Shown here: positions 53,237 through 64,000 of the stretch, one piece after another
Layout of the letters: every line of letters starts with the position of its first letter
How positions within the stretch are numbered: position 1 is the stretch's first letter
Assembly (NCBI GenBank): GCA_902729315.2
Contig: LR746276.1
Location: forward strand, 1,226,669-1,290,668
Length of the DNA stretch: 64,000 nucleotides
Direction: 5' to 3'
Source: Spirodela intermedia
Taxonomy: Eukaryota; Streptophyta; Magnoliopsida; Alismatales; Araceae
Program-made: the position numbers and the translations under genes
Notes under the pieces: model-generated
The model's input: the letters and a program-made list of their open reading frames with translations, nothing else
Database searches by the model: none
What the model was told of the DNA's origin: nothing

Positions 53237-55492
53237 ATGTCCCATATATGGGTCATGAGGAATGAATGTGTTTGGCCTCAAGAATTTGTCTAATTGTCTC
53301 CACAATTCTTCAACTTACACTGAAGACATCTTATAAGGGGATTATATATGTGCATGTTCTCTCAAAATCAAGTTAATGGTATGATCAATTTTCTCATAGT
53401 GGGCAAAGCTTAGGTGATACTTTATGTAACATAATATCTTAAAGTTCTTCAAGTGTCTTGAGGGTTGTGATTGAGCTCAATCTTTTGCTAAGCCTAGCCA
53501 TCTATCTCGTCCTCCATCTCCCATAGGGTAATGAAGGTGTTTTTGGTATGCCTACATCTTGAGTTCAATTATCTAAGGGTATGTTCACATACTTTTCATG
53601 CCTAAGAAAAATATGATTGCTTGTTGTCATTAATAAGGATCCCATTATAATAGAAAAAGATGTTTGTCATTATTTGAAAAGAAGTTCTATCTTAGGATGT
53701 TATCAAAGTCATCCATCAAGATGCAAAGAAATCTAATTAGTCTTGTTATGATCCCACACATGTTACTACTTATGTCATTCTAGTTGAGCCTCATGGCTCT
53801 GGGTTCATAACCTTCATGAGGGGGACAACATCAAAAGGGTTTTTGATGTGACCAAAATATAGACTTTCTACACAAAATGAGAGAAAATAGGTGGGGCATT
53901 ACCTAGTGAAAAAAGGAGATGAAGTGAAAGCCCCAAAAGATAGTTATTTTCTCGTCCCCCATCCCAGCCCCAACCTAGAACTTTCTCGGAAAAAGGAAAA
54001 ATAAAAAACAAAATAAATGAGGCTGAAAGAAAGAAAGGAAATGAAAGCAAAAGAAAAGAAAAAAAAGAAAGGTGGACAAAACAAGTAACATGCTAGGGTA
54101 ATGAAGAGATCAAAGGTAAATCCTTGAGGAAAAGCTACCCACCTCCCCATAACACTCACCAAGCTCTTTGATCCTCTACCAAAAGGAATGTAAAAGGGCT
54201 GAAGGAGAATTGGAGCCAGGTTGAAGATAAGCTCCCTAATAAGGGGTGTTGTGGGTCCAACTTGAAAACAAAATTAGATAGAATGGAAAGGTTCCTGCCT
54301 GATCAACAGAGACCCATATGCTTCTTGGATGGACACAAAACTTTGTGGAAGAGACCAAAGTATTACGTAAAAGCTTTTATACCTTAGGCATGCTCTAGTA
54401 GTTTACAAAAACCTTAGAGGAACCCTTGGAGATCGTTGCAACAAGAAGATATTCAATTTAACCATATAGGACCTTGAGTTCCCAATATTCTCATGGGTTT
54501 TTGAGCTCTGTGTCTACAAATTAAATATGACTTGAGTCAATTGAGTATAACAGAACAAAATGATGTGGATCAACATCAACGGAAGCCACTAATAGTCAAT
54601 AGGAAATCATCAGGAACTTGAAGTGAGCCAACTAGTCCACTACTAGTAGGCCAATGGAAATTGTCAACCCATGTCACGTGAGCCAATTCAAGAAGTGGGA
54701 CAGTCACGTGGCACCTAAATCGAGCTCAAGAAATGAGGAAAAGACAATGACACAATCTATTGGTTCAACAACCATATTGATTCTAGACCATTGAGAAAGT
54801 AATGGCCTTCAATTGATCCCTTTGTGAGATGAAACATGAGGAGAAAAAGACTTTTTCTTCTCTCTCTTCTCTTCTGACAAATAGCTAACCAATGTGACTA
54901 GAAATGAGTTGACTAAAATAATATATTTTACTCAATCATCAATGCTATTAGAGTTCAAAAAAAAAAAGGAAAAAAAACTTCATATAGTCATTTTCTTGGG
55001 CCAGCTCCAATCTTAGATGCTTGATTTCATGATTCAATAAAAATCACATGTTACCACACTATCACCCTTGTGGTCTTATTGTCGATCAAGGTTTATGTTA
55101 GGAGATATAAGGTGACTTAGGCCTATAAGGCTCCCAATATTTGTAAGGGGAGAAGGGGGGAGGGGAGGGGGGGAGTGGTTGATCCTATATTATAATGAGA
55201 TTAAGTTATGCCTACATTTGTCTTTGATTTGTCCTATTAGGAGTAACACATGTTGTGATGTGGCCTGCCACAAAACATGACAGCTTGTTTAGTGACATCC
55301 ATAATTTATAGCAAGGCAGCCTAACTTGATGCTTCCTTATTTCTACTATAATATTCTCTTCTTATTTTATCAAGTTATTTTTTTCTTAACTACAATCATT
55401 GCCTCAACCACATCTCTTTTTTAGTTACAAATTGTTGGCTATCTTTGTCTTGCGCTACATGTGATGGTCTTGTGATGCTTCTATTACACTAG
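53237..55492 (-). pseudogene. Gypsy protease and reverse transcriptase N-terminal remnant
   Basis: Minus-strand MDDFDNIL(R)..FFSNNDKHLF near 53640-53720 matches the end of gypsy protease. EKIDHTINLI..E and SPYKMSS..EEL.RQLDK.L near 53270-53420 match the start of reverse transcriptase. The part from about 53800 to 55490 is gag-to-protease spacer I cannot assign in detail. Frames are broken. Confidence 0.7.
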
Positions 55493-57240
55493 TGATAAGT
55501 CTTCATTATCATGAGTTAATAATTAGTAAATAATATAGTTTTAACCTTAACTTATGATAAATAGAATTATATTTGTATTAAAGTGTGAAAAGTGATTTTT
55601 AGTTAATTAATGTAAAAGTTTGGATAATTATGTGATTTTATACAAACTTATATGATTTTTACAGTCTTATTTTTGAGATAAATGAAGAAAAAGAAATTAA
55701 AAAAAATGTAACAAAATAGGGGGTACTCGTTGGCCAGCTGAGCCCATAAGTGGGTCAGAAGTACAATCAAAGAGGAGTTGCGAACAAGGACTCGAGTAGC
55801 AAGGACGATAGGGGCACATGTGCACCACTCCCCTTTCATGTCACTAATGGCCAGCCAATTGTGGGGCAAGGAGTAGTCGTACATGCAGGAGAAAGAGACA
55901 TGCTTGCAAATGTAATATTACTATATATTCGCTTGAAACTTTGACACATAAGTGATGTGGGACTAAACCCGCATCACACCTTCTCCTGAAAGGCTTTGAT
56001 GATTTTAATACCTATAATACCCCTTATTTATAACAAAGATATATTATGATAACATCACTTGATAAGAGTATTAGACTATTTATTTCAATTTCTCTCATGT
56101 AGGCGGACAACTAACGGAGGTTTGAATCCTTGTAGAGCCAAAACTCATATTTTTATCTGATTATCATAACTTTTATGATCGCTGGTGAAGGATTAAGTTG
56201 CCAGAATTACTGGATCATCGGCGAAAATCTTGTCAATGCGATTGGCAGAGCATTGTTACTAAAATTGCTGAATGATTTGTGATAAAAGGATCACAAATCA
56301 ATCGAGTAAATTATCTCCGATTAATTGACGAACAAGTCATCGTCAGAAAGAGGACGATCCACTGAGAGACGAGTCGTCACCTCTTGAGAGCATATCGGAT
56401 GCAATGAAGAACTTGCTCTTGCTGCGCGGACTTGAAGATGAAGCTCCTTGACACGTGGTCCACCTCCATCCAGCCCCTCTCCATTAGATGATAGTCACCA
56501 AAGAGCTGCAAAGTTGTCTTTTTTCTGTTTTACTAGGTGACAATCGCTAGAGATGATTCGACGACTCATTTCATTGATCTCTAGACTTTGCAAAGAGATC
56601 TAGAGATTGCTCATGCTGTTCTTGTCTAAGGAAAGCCTTTGAGTTTGTGGACATTACACAAAGATTTTCCTAAACGCTCAAGATTCTAATGCATTGCCAA
56701 CACATTGCTGCTACGATGTCGGACTTTGTTTTCTTACTTTCAACTTAATTTTTACTTCATTTAGTAATAATTTATGTGATTTAAATTTACTAAGATATAT
56801 TTCATTCAATTACGATTCTTTTGAGTTTTATAGATCTTAATTTAATTAATTAAATCGACTGTAATTACTTATGTAAAAATTGTTAGGCAGAACTTTATTT
56901 TTGTCTGATTTATATTTATCGAGTGCTAACATCATCTTGACATCCGCACCTTTATTTCTCTTTTTTATAAATTTTAAATATATTTCATTTCATTTCTTAG
57001 TATAAAATTCATAAAAAATGGTATTATTTGAGGAAGTTTTTGAATAACTACTTGATATTATATTACATCTCTGTGATCAACTTGAAAAATTATCATTATT
57101 TTTAGAAGTTTTATTAAATTATAGTTGATATATTTATTCAAAATACTTCTAAATATTCAAACATTCATATTTTTTAGTTTTATAAATTTTAAATTTACGT
57201 GATTTACTATACAACGACTAAGTCACGTCAAACTAGTGAC
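55493..57240 (-). mobile_element. Solo LTR, copy C, inverted
   Basis: 1748 bp in the opposite orientation to copies A and B (plus-strand ends TGATAAGTC and AGTCACGTCA). CTAGT (as read in LTR orientation) flanks both ends with one extra T at one border, a probable target duplication. It splits the gypsy gag region. Confidence 0.85.
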
Positions 57241-58018
57241 ATCCTCCACCTTTTTTTGAGGCTTAACTTAAGTCCACAATTATAAATTTATTATGAAATG
57301 ACAAAGCTTGCTAATTTTTTAGACATGTTTGATGCTTCAAATATTATGATATATTTTTTTTCACATATTTACATATGGTGTTAATGTGTTTGAGTTGACA
57401 TAGTACGTCTTTCATTTCAATGTACTGTTGATTGCATGAAATTGTTTTAACTTCTTTGATGAAGTTGAGTCAATATGTCATCATTGATTGTTGGTGGTCC
57501 TCCGCCCTTGTGTGCCAATAAACTTTAGCATGTCTTGGAAGATACAAACTTGCAATGACTATCTTTTCCTGTTATGATGAGATGTTCACCTCCAAATATC
57601 ATTGGAGATACCATATGAAGTTATTAATCTCCTACATGTCCCACTCTTTGGAGGTAATACATCATGTCTACATGGTTTCTTACTACCACTAGATTTGGGC
57701 TGACTCCTCCTTGAGGCCTTCTATCACCTCACAGAAACTAATTAAATTGTCTTCCTTGCTCTATCCTCAAGTGCAAGCCTAACATCATAAGCTACTATAT
57801 TAATATTCTCTAGCCATTCATTTGAAGCTTGGATTCAAGGAATTTTCTCCTACATCTTTCCTAACATAACCTTGATGGCCATGGTTATCTATTCATTTTT
57901 CTCTTCCAAGTAGTCAATTCCTCATCTCTAGGTGACACCCTCACTTGCTATACCACCCTCTAGTTTCCTCTCTCTATTGAACAAGAAAAAAGAGAGTAAT
58001 GATTTGACCTTGAATAAA
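57241..58018 (-). pseudogene. Gypsy gag remnant
   Basis: Minus-strand LYLPRHAKVYWHTRAED, LNFIKEVKT and Y(V)KKY-like pieces match the retrotransposon gag domain (the A..WW.T..., W..L..E... and V..Y...F pattern). Several stops. It lies just after the primer-binding site, as expected. Confidence 0.7.
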
Positions 58019-58030
58019 GCTTTGATATCA
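58019..58030 (-). other. Primer-binding site of the gypsy element
   Basis: Minus-strand TGATATCAAAGC matches 10 of 12 bases of the initiator tRNA-Met complement and lies 2 bases inside the 5' LTR. Confidence 0.75.
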
Positions 58031-58032
58031 AT

Positions 58033-58413
58033 TGACATGAGGTTGATAGTCATATCATGTCGCTACTCATGTCCATAATTGGTGTACTCATGACTCCCAT
58101 TAGTAGAACTCTGATTGAGAGGCTCAACATAAGGACAACATGTTTTATAATTAGAAATCCCAAGGTGCCAACTGCAAGAAGGGTTAGATACCATACTGTT
58201 AGTGTTGGGTTAACTATTTAATCGTAGTTATATGCCATTCTCATGATGTCAATACCATATACCATATGGTTCTTCCAAATCAGTGTGCCACATGAGTTCA
58301 TTATGTCATGTCTTTCTCATGATATCGTGCATGCCACTCATGTCCCTACTGTAATCTACTGGCCATAAGGTTCTTATGCTAGAAACTCACTCTATTTGGC
58401 ACTTTAGGTGACA
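58033..58413 (-). repeat. 5' LTR of the gypsy element
   Basis: 381 bp, TGACATGAGG...AGGTGACA on the plus strand, partner of 42606-43030. The difference in length and strong divergence from its partner imply an old insertion. Confidence 0.8.
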
Positions 58414-58418
58414 AAATT

Positions 58419-59645
58419 CCTAAGTATACTCAACACTCACTCAAGATACAATGTGCTTACAAAAGATAGAAGGTTGATAGGTTATGTAAAATAAAAAAAT
58501 TATGCACTTAGAATCTAGATGGTTAATTTACAACAATGGAACACTTGTCATTTAGTGGATGCCTTTTCTATTTTTTTCTACATTTTCTCACATAAGATGA
58601 TCTACTCCAATTCTCGAAATGAGGAAAAGAGATAAAACTATAGTAATTAAATTTATTTAGGGGTTAGTGTTTTTGTTATCATATTTATATTAAGGTCATT
58701 TTATGATGATGTAACATGCTATTATAAGCCAATATTCCCTCCATATATATATTTATTATTCTTTTAGGTAAATAGCCCCTTCTCATTTACTTATTTTTTA
58801 GATATTAACATATTTATTTAGATATTTTCATCAACATTCCCATAGAAAATTATTGTTGTACGTTGAAATGTTTTTTTTCATCAATGGAATTGCTTCATTT
58901 TTCTCTTTCATTAGAGTAGATTATGTTTTCCTTGATACTTACAGCATCAATTTTTTGAGAAGTTATTTACATAAAATATTGATTCATGATGGATACAATA
59001 CTTAAAGACGTAATATTGTTACTCATATTTATTCACTTGTAGGAGTGTGGGGAGGGAGAGGAAGAGAGTAAACGGGGATCAATCTGAACAGACAATTCAT
59101 GGCTCTGCCACTCCATCCAACTCCATGCGTTCAATCTGGATAATGATCAATCTAAAGGTTTGAATTCTGACCATCAACATATATTTGCCATTTATTTGAA
59201 CAAAACTACGATTTACCTATGGTGGACGACACTTTGTCTAGGTAATGCGAGGACTTTGTTCGTACTACCACCTTAATTGGCCTATTGGCCACCTCGAGTA
59301 AGTAATACAAGATAATTAATATCTTCTTATATATTATAGGTAAATCAGTTTTTTTGAATAGCAAGGCGGTCAATCGCATGATGAACTTTTATCGTCGAAC
59401 AATCTAATTTTTGTTCTGCCGATACCTTTGGAAACATAAGCAATGGAAAACAGAGCAGAACCAGACGCCCGAAGCCTCCACATTCATGCTCTTCTTACAT
59501 GATCCGATCGGCAGCTTGAAGCACCAGGAGCTTTCAAAGAATTGATCGAACGAAGCCTATAACGAGTAGCTTGTCATGGCTCAGCACTCTCTATAAGGTC
59601 AACTTAGGACATCATGCTGTTGACCTGACCTCCGACATGGGATCT
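58419..59645. other. AT-rich spacer right of the nest
   Basis: Low-complexity AT-rich sequence with no recognised gene or element, including (TA)n near 58745. GC content rises again near 59440 as the GATA gene's 3' UTR begins. Confidence 0.5.
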
Positions 59646-60144
59646 TCAGCTGCTGAGCTTTGTCTTCCATTGGGAGGTCGGGGTCCCCAGAGTCAGCCGC
59701 GACTGCTTCTCCTCCTTCTTGAAGCGAATCCCACAGGCATTGCACAGAGACTGCGGAGGATTTCCGTAAAAACAGAGAGTTAGCAGGTTGGTAATGCAAA
59801 TAAACCCGTTGATAGTAAGGAGTCACTGGATTAATTACCTTCGGGCCGTGCGGCCCGTGCCGCCACAGCGGGGTCTCCGTCCGACCGCACATTGTGCACC
59901 ACCCGGCCGGCTTCGCCATGCTCTCCGGCCTCCGAAGGAGGCTAGCGACGTCTGCTGCGGGGGTCCGGGGACAGCGGGAGGCGGCGCAGCCGGGGAGAGC
60001 GAGCTTCAGAGTACAGTCCACGCCGCCACTATCTCCTAGCAAGCTGAGTAGGTCCTCCTCAACGGGGTACTTGGGTTTTCCATCGGAATTGGGTGCAGGG
60101 GAAGGAGAGGCTGCGCCGGCGAGGACAGCGGAAGCGAACTCCAT
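59646..60144 (-). CDS. Small HAN-subfamily class B GATA transcription factor
   Basis: Two exons on the minus strand, 60144-59839 and 59750-59646, in frame to 136 residues. The zinc finger is CTMC-X18-CNAC ([27 protein letters not shown]), the class B spacing; the FKKEE end is typical of the HANABA TARANU subfamily. Upstream, VDCTLKLALP resembles the HAN domain (VDCTLSLGTP) in shortened and altered form. HAN-type factors act as nuclear regulators of organ boundaries and bract or glume suppression. The finger has His where most have Asn (PLWRN). The start at 60144 (MEFAS) was chosen because a TATA box at 60291-60296 lies inside the longer open frame that starts at 60366. The intron falls exactly between GPK and SLCNAC, as in other plant GATA genes. 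Confidence 0.82.
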
Positions 60145-61374
60145 GCCCAAAAGTAGGGAACCAGAAGCTTTCTTCTGCAGGAGGTAATCAGGCAGTGAAG
60201 AACTGGTGGGACTAAGGGGTACGATGCATGCAGTGGATGCCGGGTCGGTGGCTTTGAATGGTGACCTGTGTTCTTGCGGACGGACCAATGTATATAGACC
60301 CGCAGAGTTAGAGAGAGAAAGAGAGGCCGTATGGAATCTTAGGTGCTGATGGGCTCGAGTTCCCATCGGATTTTCTCGTCTGGATCGACGATAAAGCTCT
60401 TGCTAGTCAAATGCCCGTATCGGGGTTCTCTTCCTTTTGGCCTCTACCGAGGCCGGAGGAAGCCCGACGATGGAGACAGCAGAACACAAGGAATGCCTAA
60501 AGGTTGTTCTTGTACCTCGGTCTCCACATCACCTCTTTCTCCTGCCCCCCTACCTACTTATTCCATCGTCATTTACTGTCCATCATCCAGACTTCCATAA
60601 GGATCCCCGCCGGATCGAGACATCCCGAGATATTAGAGATCGACGCCGGCCTATCTCTCTCTCTCTCTCTCGCAGATCTGTTTAGAACTCTCGAGGAATG
60701 GGATCTCGAGATCAGGGAAGGCTCGGCCATGGTGACTCAACAAGGGATTTGGTTCGTTCTGGGACGCCGCAGCGCCATGCAAAAGGCGGCAAGGCGCTGC
60801 GACCGTCGCACTTTTTGACCGGCCACTTTATTTATGCGAACGGAGAGAGGTATTATGGGCGAGTTGGGAAGAGGAGACCTGGAATGGTCGGAGTTCACCC
60901 CCCCCACTGCGTGGGGATCTTCGCTGGCCGGCTCGCCGCGACCGCTGCGTTAGAGGCCGACGTTCGTTGTTTCTCTTGGGGATGATGGCCATACTGTTGT
61001 TTACTGGGAAATAGAAAGGCCTCCTTTCCTTTTTTTTTCAAGTTAACATTTTGAAACATCAATAACAAGAGAAAATTCACCATCTTTACTGAATTTATAA
61101 GCAAGCCTTGAGAAATCTGACGCAATAGAAGACAAAAAAAATCCGAATGGAATCCATGTCGTGAAATATATCAGTTATGCTTTATTTATGTTCAAGAGAC
61201 TTTCATTCTGTAAGTCCTTCAAAGATATCGGTTTCATCTGGAAACGAGTTCGTAGTCTCATTATATTCCTTCGGAAACTTATCCTTTCATAACCTTCCTT
61301 TCCAAAGCAAAGTTGTGTTCAACAGGTTTCAATTACCTTCTTATTATAAATATTTTTAATTGAACGAATGAAAA
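60145..61374. other. GATA promoter and spacer
   Basis: Contains the GATA promoter, a CT tract at about 60655-60672 and spacer. Open frames at 60437-60985 resemble nothing known. Confidence 0.5.
60291..60296 (-). promoter_or_regulatory. TATA box of the GATA gene
   Basis: CTATATACA on the minus strand, about 150 bp upstream of the chosen ATG. Confidence 0.6.
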
Positions 61375-61971
61375 TGTCGAGGATGATCTTATATTAGGGC
61401 ACGAGTATCTTTTGTCCCTTTGTGTTTATCCTAACCCTGTGGTATAAGAGGGGGGAAGCTGCCTCCTCTTTGGTGTGTGTTGAGCGTCTGTAAGCTTTCC
61501 ATTCGATCTCGTGGTTTCCTAACAATTGATATTAAAGCAGTTTGAGAGGAGTGAGAGTGGAGAGCACAACGTACGTAGGTGGTACCTCATGCGAAGAGGA
61601 TAGGGCACTAGCACGGGGAGTCGCCTTGTGCAGAAACACTATGCGGTAATAACACCGCCACAGACAGAAGCATGATACCGTGCAGGAACGACGCCTGGAT
61701 GAGGAGTAATGTGAGAGCGTGACATTGTGCAGCACTTGCACAAGAGTGGATAAGATGGAGAGAGAAGATCAGTCTCCTTTGAAGATCAGCCTCCAAGTAG
61801 GAGATTACTAGAAATGTGAAGAATTATCTTGAATTAGGGGTATGAGTGTCTTTTGCCACATGTGTTTACCCTAATCATGTCGTATAAGATGGGGAAGCTG
61901 CCTCCTCTTTGGTGTCTGTTTAGCACCAACCAGTGTGCGCCCCAACTTAGATCTATCGTGGTTTCCCAACA
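61375..61971 (+). mobile_element. TRIM-like miniature LTR element
   Basis: Two direct repeats, 61375-61524 and 61815-61971 (150 and 157 bp), start TGT and end CCTAACA/CCCAACA. They share ttaggg, gtataaga, a 22-bp identical core (61454-61475 region: ggggaagctgcctcctctttgg) and gtggtttcc. Right after the first repeat, TTGATATTAAAGC matches 9 of 12 bases of the initiator tRNA-Met primer-binding site. The internal part is only 290 bp with no coding capacity, which is the design of terminal-repeat retrotransposons in miniature. No exact target duplication is visible. Confidence 0.75.
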
Positions 61972-63223
61972 TGAACAAATAAATTATTCAATAAATATGA
62001 TATTATACTCTCTCCCGTTACTACCCTTTGCCATTTATATTCTTCAGTGGTTTTCATCTATGCAATATCAACGTTCTAAAACCATTATTCTAACCCGAGA
62101 AGTTGAATCTAGAAATTAAAAAAAAAAACTCTACACCAGATGGTGCCTTATGCAATTAATGACTCATATTTTTCTTGCATTCTTGTCTAGGGAAGGGAGA
62201 GGGTGAGAGGGGAGAGAGAGAGAGAGAGAGAGGCGAATGACCCAAAACATGCGGCCAGGACTAGGTTACTTTCGGTCTATACCCTTCATCAGCTTGCTCC
62301 ACTCAAGACCCATGACTAATTATGAATTGGAAATCGGGACTATCAACGGTTTGCGGAGCCTGAAGATTAGCAGGGGAAGATTTACCTCTCAAAGGATGAT
62401 CACGGCGAGGGGGTGTGAGAATCTGAAATAGAGATGGACACACTGTAAATACTCTCTAGCACCACATTAGACTGAGTATGAATATGCTGTTTTATGGATA
62501 TTTTAGTCGCAGGGTTGGGCATGAGTTATGTTCTCCAAAATCGTGGATGACCTTTACTGTAAGATTGCGTATGCACTTGGGTGATAAGTAGTGGGAGTGT
62601 TATGGATATTTGCCATGATATGAAAAAAAAAATGGTTATTCATAATTATAGTACCCAATTGACGTCCCATATTTTGAACAAAAGTACTAAAGAAGGGGCA
62701 AATCACTCCATTTGAGCAAAAGTAAAGAGGTGGTAATTTCCGGATTATTTCCTCAATTGTTCTGATCAACCTGTTGAAAAATCTACTTGCATATTTTAAA
62801 TTATACACGTGACAGATCGATGCACACGTGGTCCACATGATTAAAATGCTACCCCAACCCCTCTCGCCACGTCAGATGTGAACGTTATTATTCTGAGCTC
62901 GACTTTGGAGGACCTCCGAGAACGCCGGGAACCTCTCAGTGTGAACTGCCTCTAGTGGCAGAAGGCGCAACCAAGACGTGGCATTATTTCATTGGCCCTA
63001 TTTGCTATCCACGGTCTCCTCCGACGGCTGGAGAGGCGCACATTCGGACAAGCGATCGTCAGCAGTTTCTATTGGCTCGTCTGCCTTTAGCCCTTTTGCA
63101 TTTTTCCTGCCCCTAATCGTCGGGATACAATGGCGGCGGCTTCCGGTAAAGTTGATTTCACGAGTGCTGCCCGCCGCCGACGATTCGGAGCCGTCGGTGG
63201 AGCGATCTCCGTCCCCACACCGG
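61972..63223. other. Intergenic, GA tract
   Basis: AT-rich spacer with a GA tract at about 62209-62232, then GC-richer sequence from 62870 that may be the promoter of the partial gene at the right edge. Confidence 0.45.
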
Positions 63224-63441
63224 ATGGCCGGCGCCGCCGAAAGCCAGCAAGATGACGCGGAGGGTCTTACCCTGTCTACGCCACCGGTTTCGTCTTTTAT
63301 TCTACACCCTCTTTGTTTTTTATTCATTTCCCACCTTCCTTGCAGGAAGAGTTCTTCATTCTCCTTATCTACCTGCACCGTTTACCATCTCCTTGTGATG
63401 AATGGTTCAATGATATGCGTCACAAATATGACCTAGATACT
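63224..63441 (+). CDS. Unrecognised gene, first two exons
   Basis: Predicted exons 63224-63286 and 63346-63441 join in phase 0. The peptide starts MAGAAESQQDDAEGLTLS, then EEFFILLIYLHRLPSPCD and EWFNDMRHKYDLDT. The second exon reads like real protein: amphipathic, with a Trp-Phe pair and charged end. A clean TTGCAG acceptor precedes it. No later exon was found before 64000, so the rest probably lies beyond the window. I do not recognise the family. The start codon is uncertain; another ATG at 63130 is in a different frame. Confidence 0.4.
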
Positions 63442-64000
63442 GTCTGATCTTATCAGAGTAAATTATGACAAAATTATTTTGAAAATCTTATCTCGCATTC
63501 TCCTCCCAGTACTGTAAGACCTTGGAACGGGGGCTTATACTGTTAAGATAATCTCCCATGAATAACAGATTGAGTTTTACATGACTTGCGTCAGAGAGTT
63601 TTCTATCGACTTTCAATCAGACGCTCTGGTTATTAAATGCATTACACAGCACAAGGGACTGGCTACGAGAACTGGACCAAGTCCCTGAATGAGATGTGCT
63701 GAAAGCCCTCGTTAAATGGACGAATTGGGAGGTTCACGGATTCAGAAGACGACGCTTTTGTTTGTCCTTTAGTTTCGTCCATCAGTTCTGGGCCTCGAGA
63801 AGTCTAACCTAACGATTCTTCTTCAACACTCAAGAGGGATATCTTTATCCATGTGGTCGCATTATATCGCTTTCCTGGACAGGTTTAGGTCGATATCCTG
63901 TTTAGTACCTTTTTTCTGCGTTTGTGTAGCGCTCTCATACACGATGGAACACCTTGTTTTTTCTTCACATCGACCTGTATCTACATTTATGTGGAAGATC
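63442..64000. other. Right-edge sequence, no exon seen
   Basis: Probably intron of the partial gene. Neither strand shows a convincing coding segment. Confidence 0.35.

Larger units (their letters stand above)
42606..58413 (-). mobile_element. Degenerate Ty3/gypsy LTR retrotransposon with nested insertions
   Basis: Outer element of the nest, minus strand. The LTR at 58033-58413 is the 5' LTR and that at 42606-43030 the 3' LTR. Both begin TGTCACC and end ATGTCA on the minus strand. A perfect 5-bp target duplication, AAATT, flanks it at 42601-42605 and 58414-58418. Minus-strand pieces occur in gypsy order: primer-binding site, gag, protease, reverse transcriptase, integrase, polypurine tract. 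Removing the recognised inserted elements leaves about 7.3 kb, a normal size. All frames are broken by stops and shifts, so the element is dead and can only move with help. The pol fragments resemble plant chromoviruses, but I cannot see a chromodomain. Confidence 0.85.

Noticed and set aside
60145-60366. Longer N-terminus for the GATA protein from the ATG at 60366
   Set aside because: A TATA box at 60291-60296 falls inside this extension, so it is promoter and leader rather than coding.

Overview
This is nuclear DNA of a flowering plant. Genes have GT-AG introns, GC-rich third codon positions in exons, TATA promoters 100-400 bp from start codons, plant-only families (BSK kinase, CYP88A, NPF7, PPR-SMR, HAN-type GATA) and decayed Ty1/copia and Ty3/gypsy elements. 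The GC-rich exons and many long (GA)n/(CT)n tracts suggest a monocot; an early-diverging one such as an alismatid or aroid is only a guess.

Left arm (about 3.3-41.1 kb), gene-dense. In order: a cytosolic-type non-specific phospholipase C (+), an ARMC7-like armadillo protein (+), a plastid pfkB sugar kinase (+), an NPF7.3/NRT1.5-like transporter (-), a brassinosteroid-signalling kinase with TPRs (+), CYP88A ent-kaurenoic acid oxidase of gibberellin synthesis (+), a POLTERGEIST-like PP2C (+) and a SOT1/PPR53-like PPR-SMR plastid RNA factor (-). Exon chains were joined by hand; every intron keeps the frame and lengths match the families. The genes do not form an operon or cluster. Their roles (lipid signalling, nitrate or potassium transport, brassinosteroid and gibberellin pathways, meristem signalling, plastid rRNA maturation) are independent. 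An 8 kb stretch (18.3-26.5 kb) has no recognisable gene but includes a promoter-like segment.

Middle (about 41.2-59.5 kb), AT-rich and built of nested retrotransposons. The outer element is a minus-strand Ty3/gypsy at 42606-58413 with two diverged LTRs, a primer-binding site, a polypurine tract and a perfect 5-bp target duplication (AAATT). Within it sit a degenerate plus-strand Ty1/copia element (43843-48982) and two solo LTRs of a 1.6-1.75 kb family. A third solo LTR of that family lies inside the copia reverse transcriptase. One solo LTR (51614-53236) keeps a perfect ATGTC target duplication.

Right arm (59.6-64 kb): a small HAN-subfamily GATA factor (-), a TRIM-like miniature LTR element of about 0.6 kb, and the first exons of an unrecognised gene running off the right edge.

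Lesser structures include a 58-bp tandem repeat in the NPF intron, a triplicated 220-260 bp block between CYP88A and PP2C, a 102-bp minisatellite inside the gypsy element, and a perfect 12-bp hairpin just after the BSK stop codon. No tRNA, rRNA or CRISPR locus was seen.
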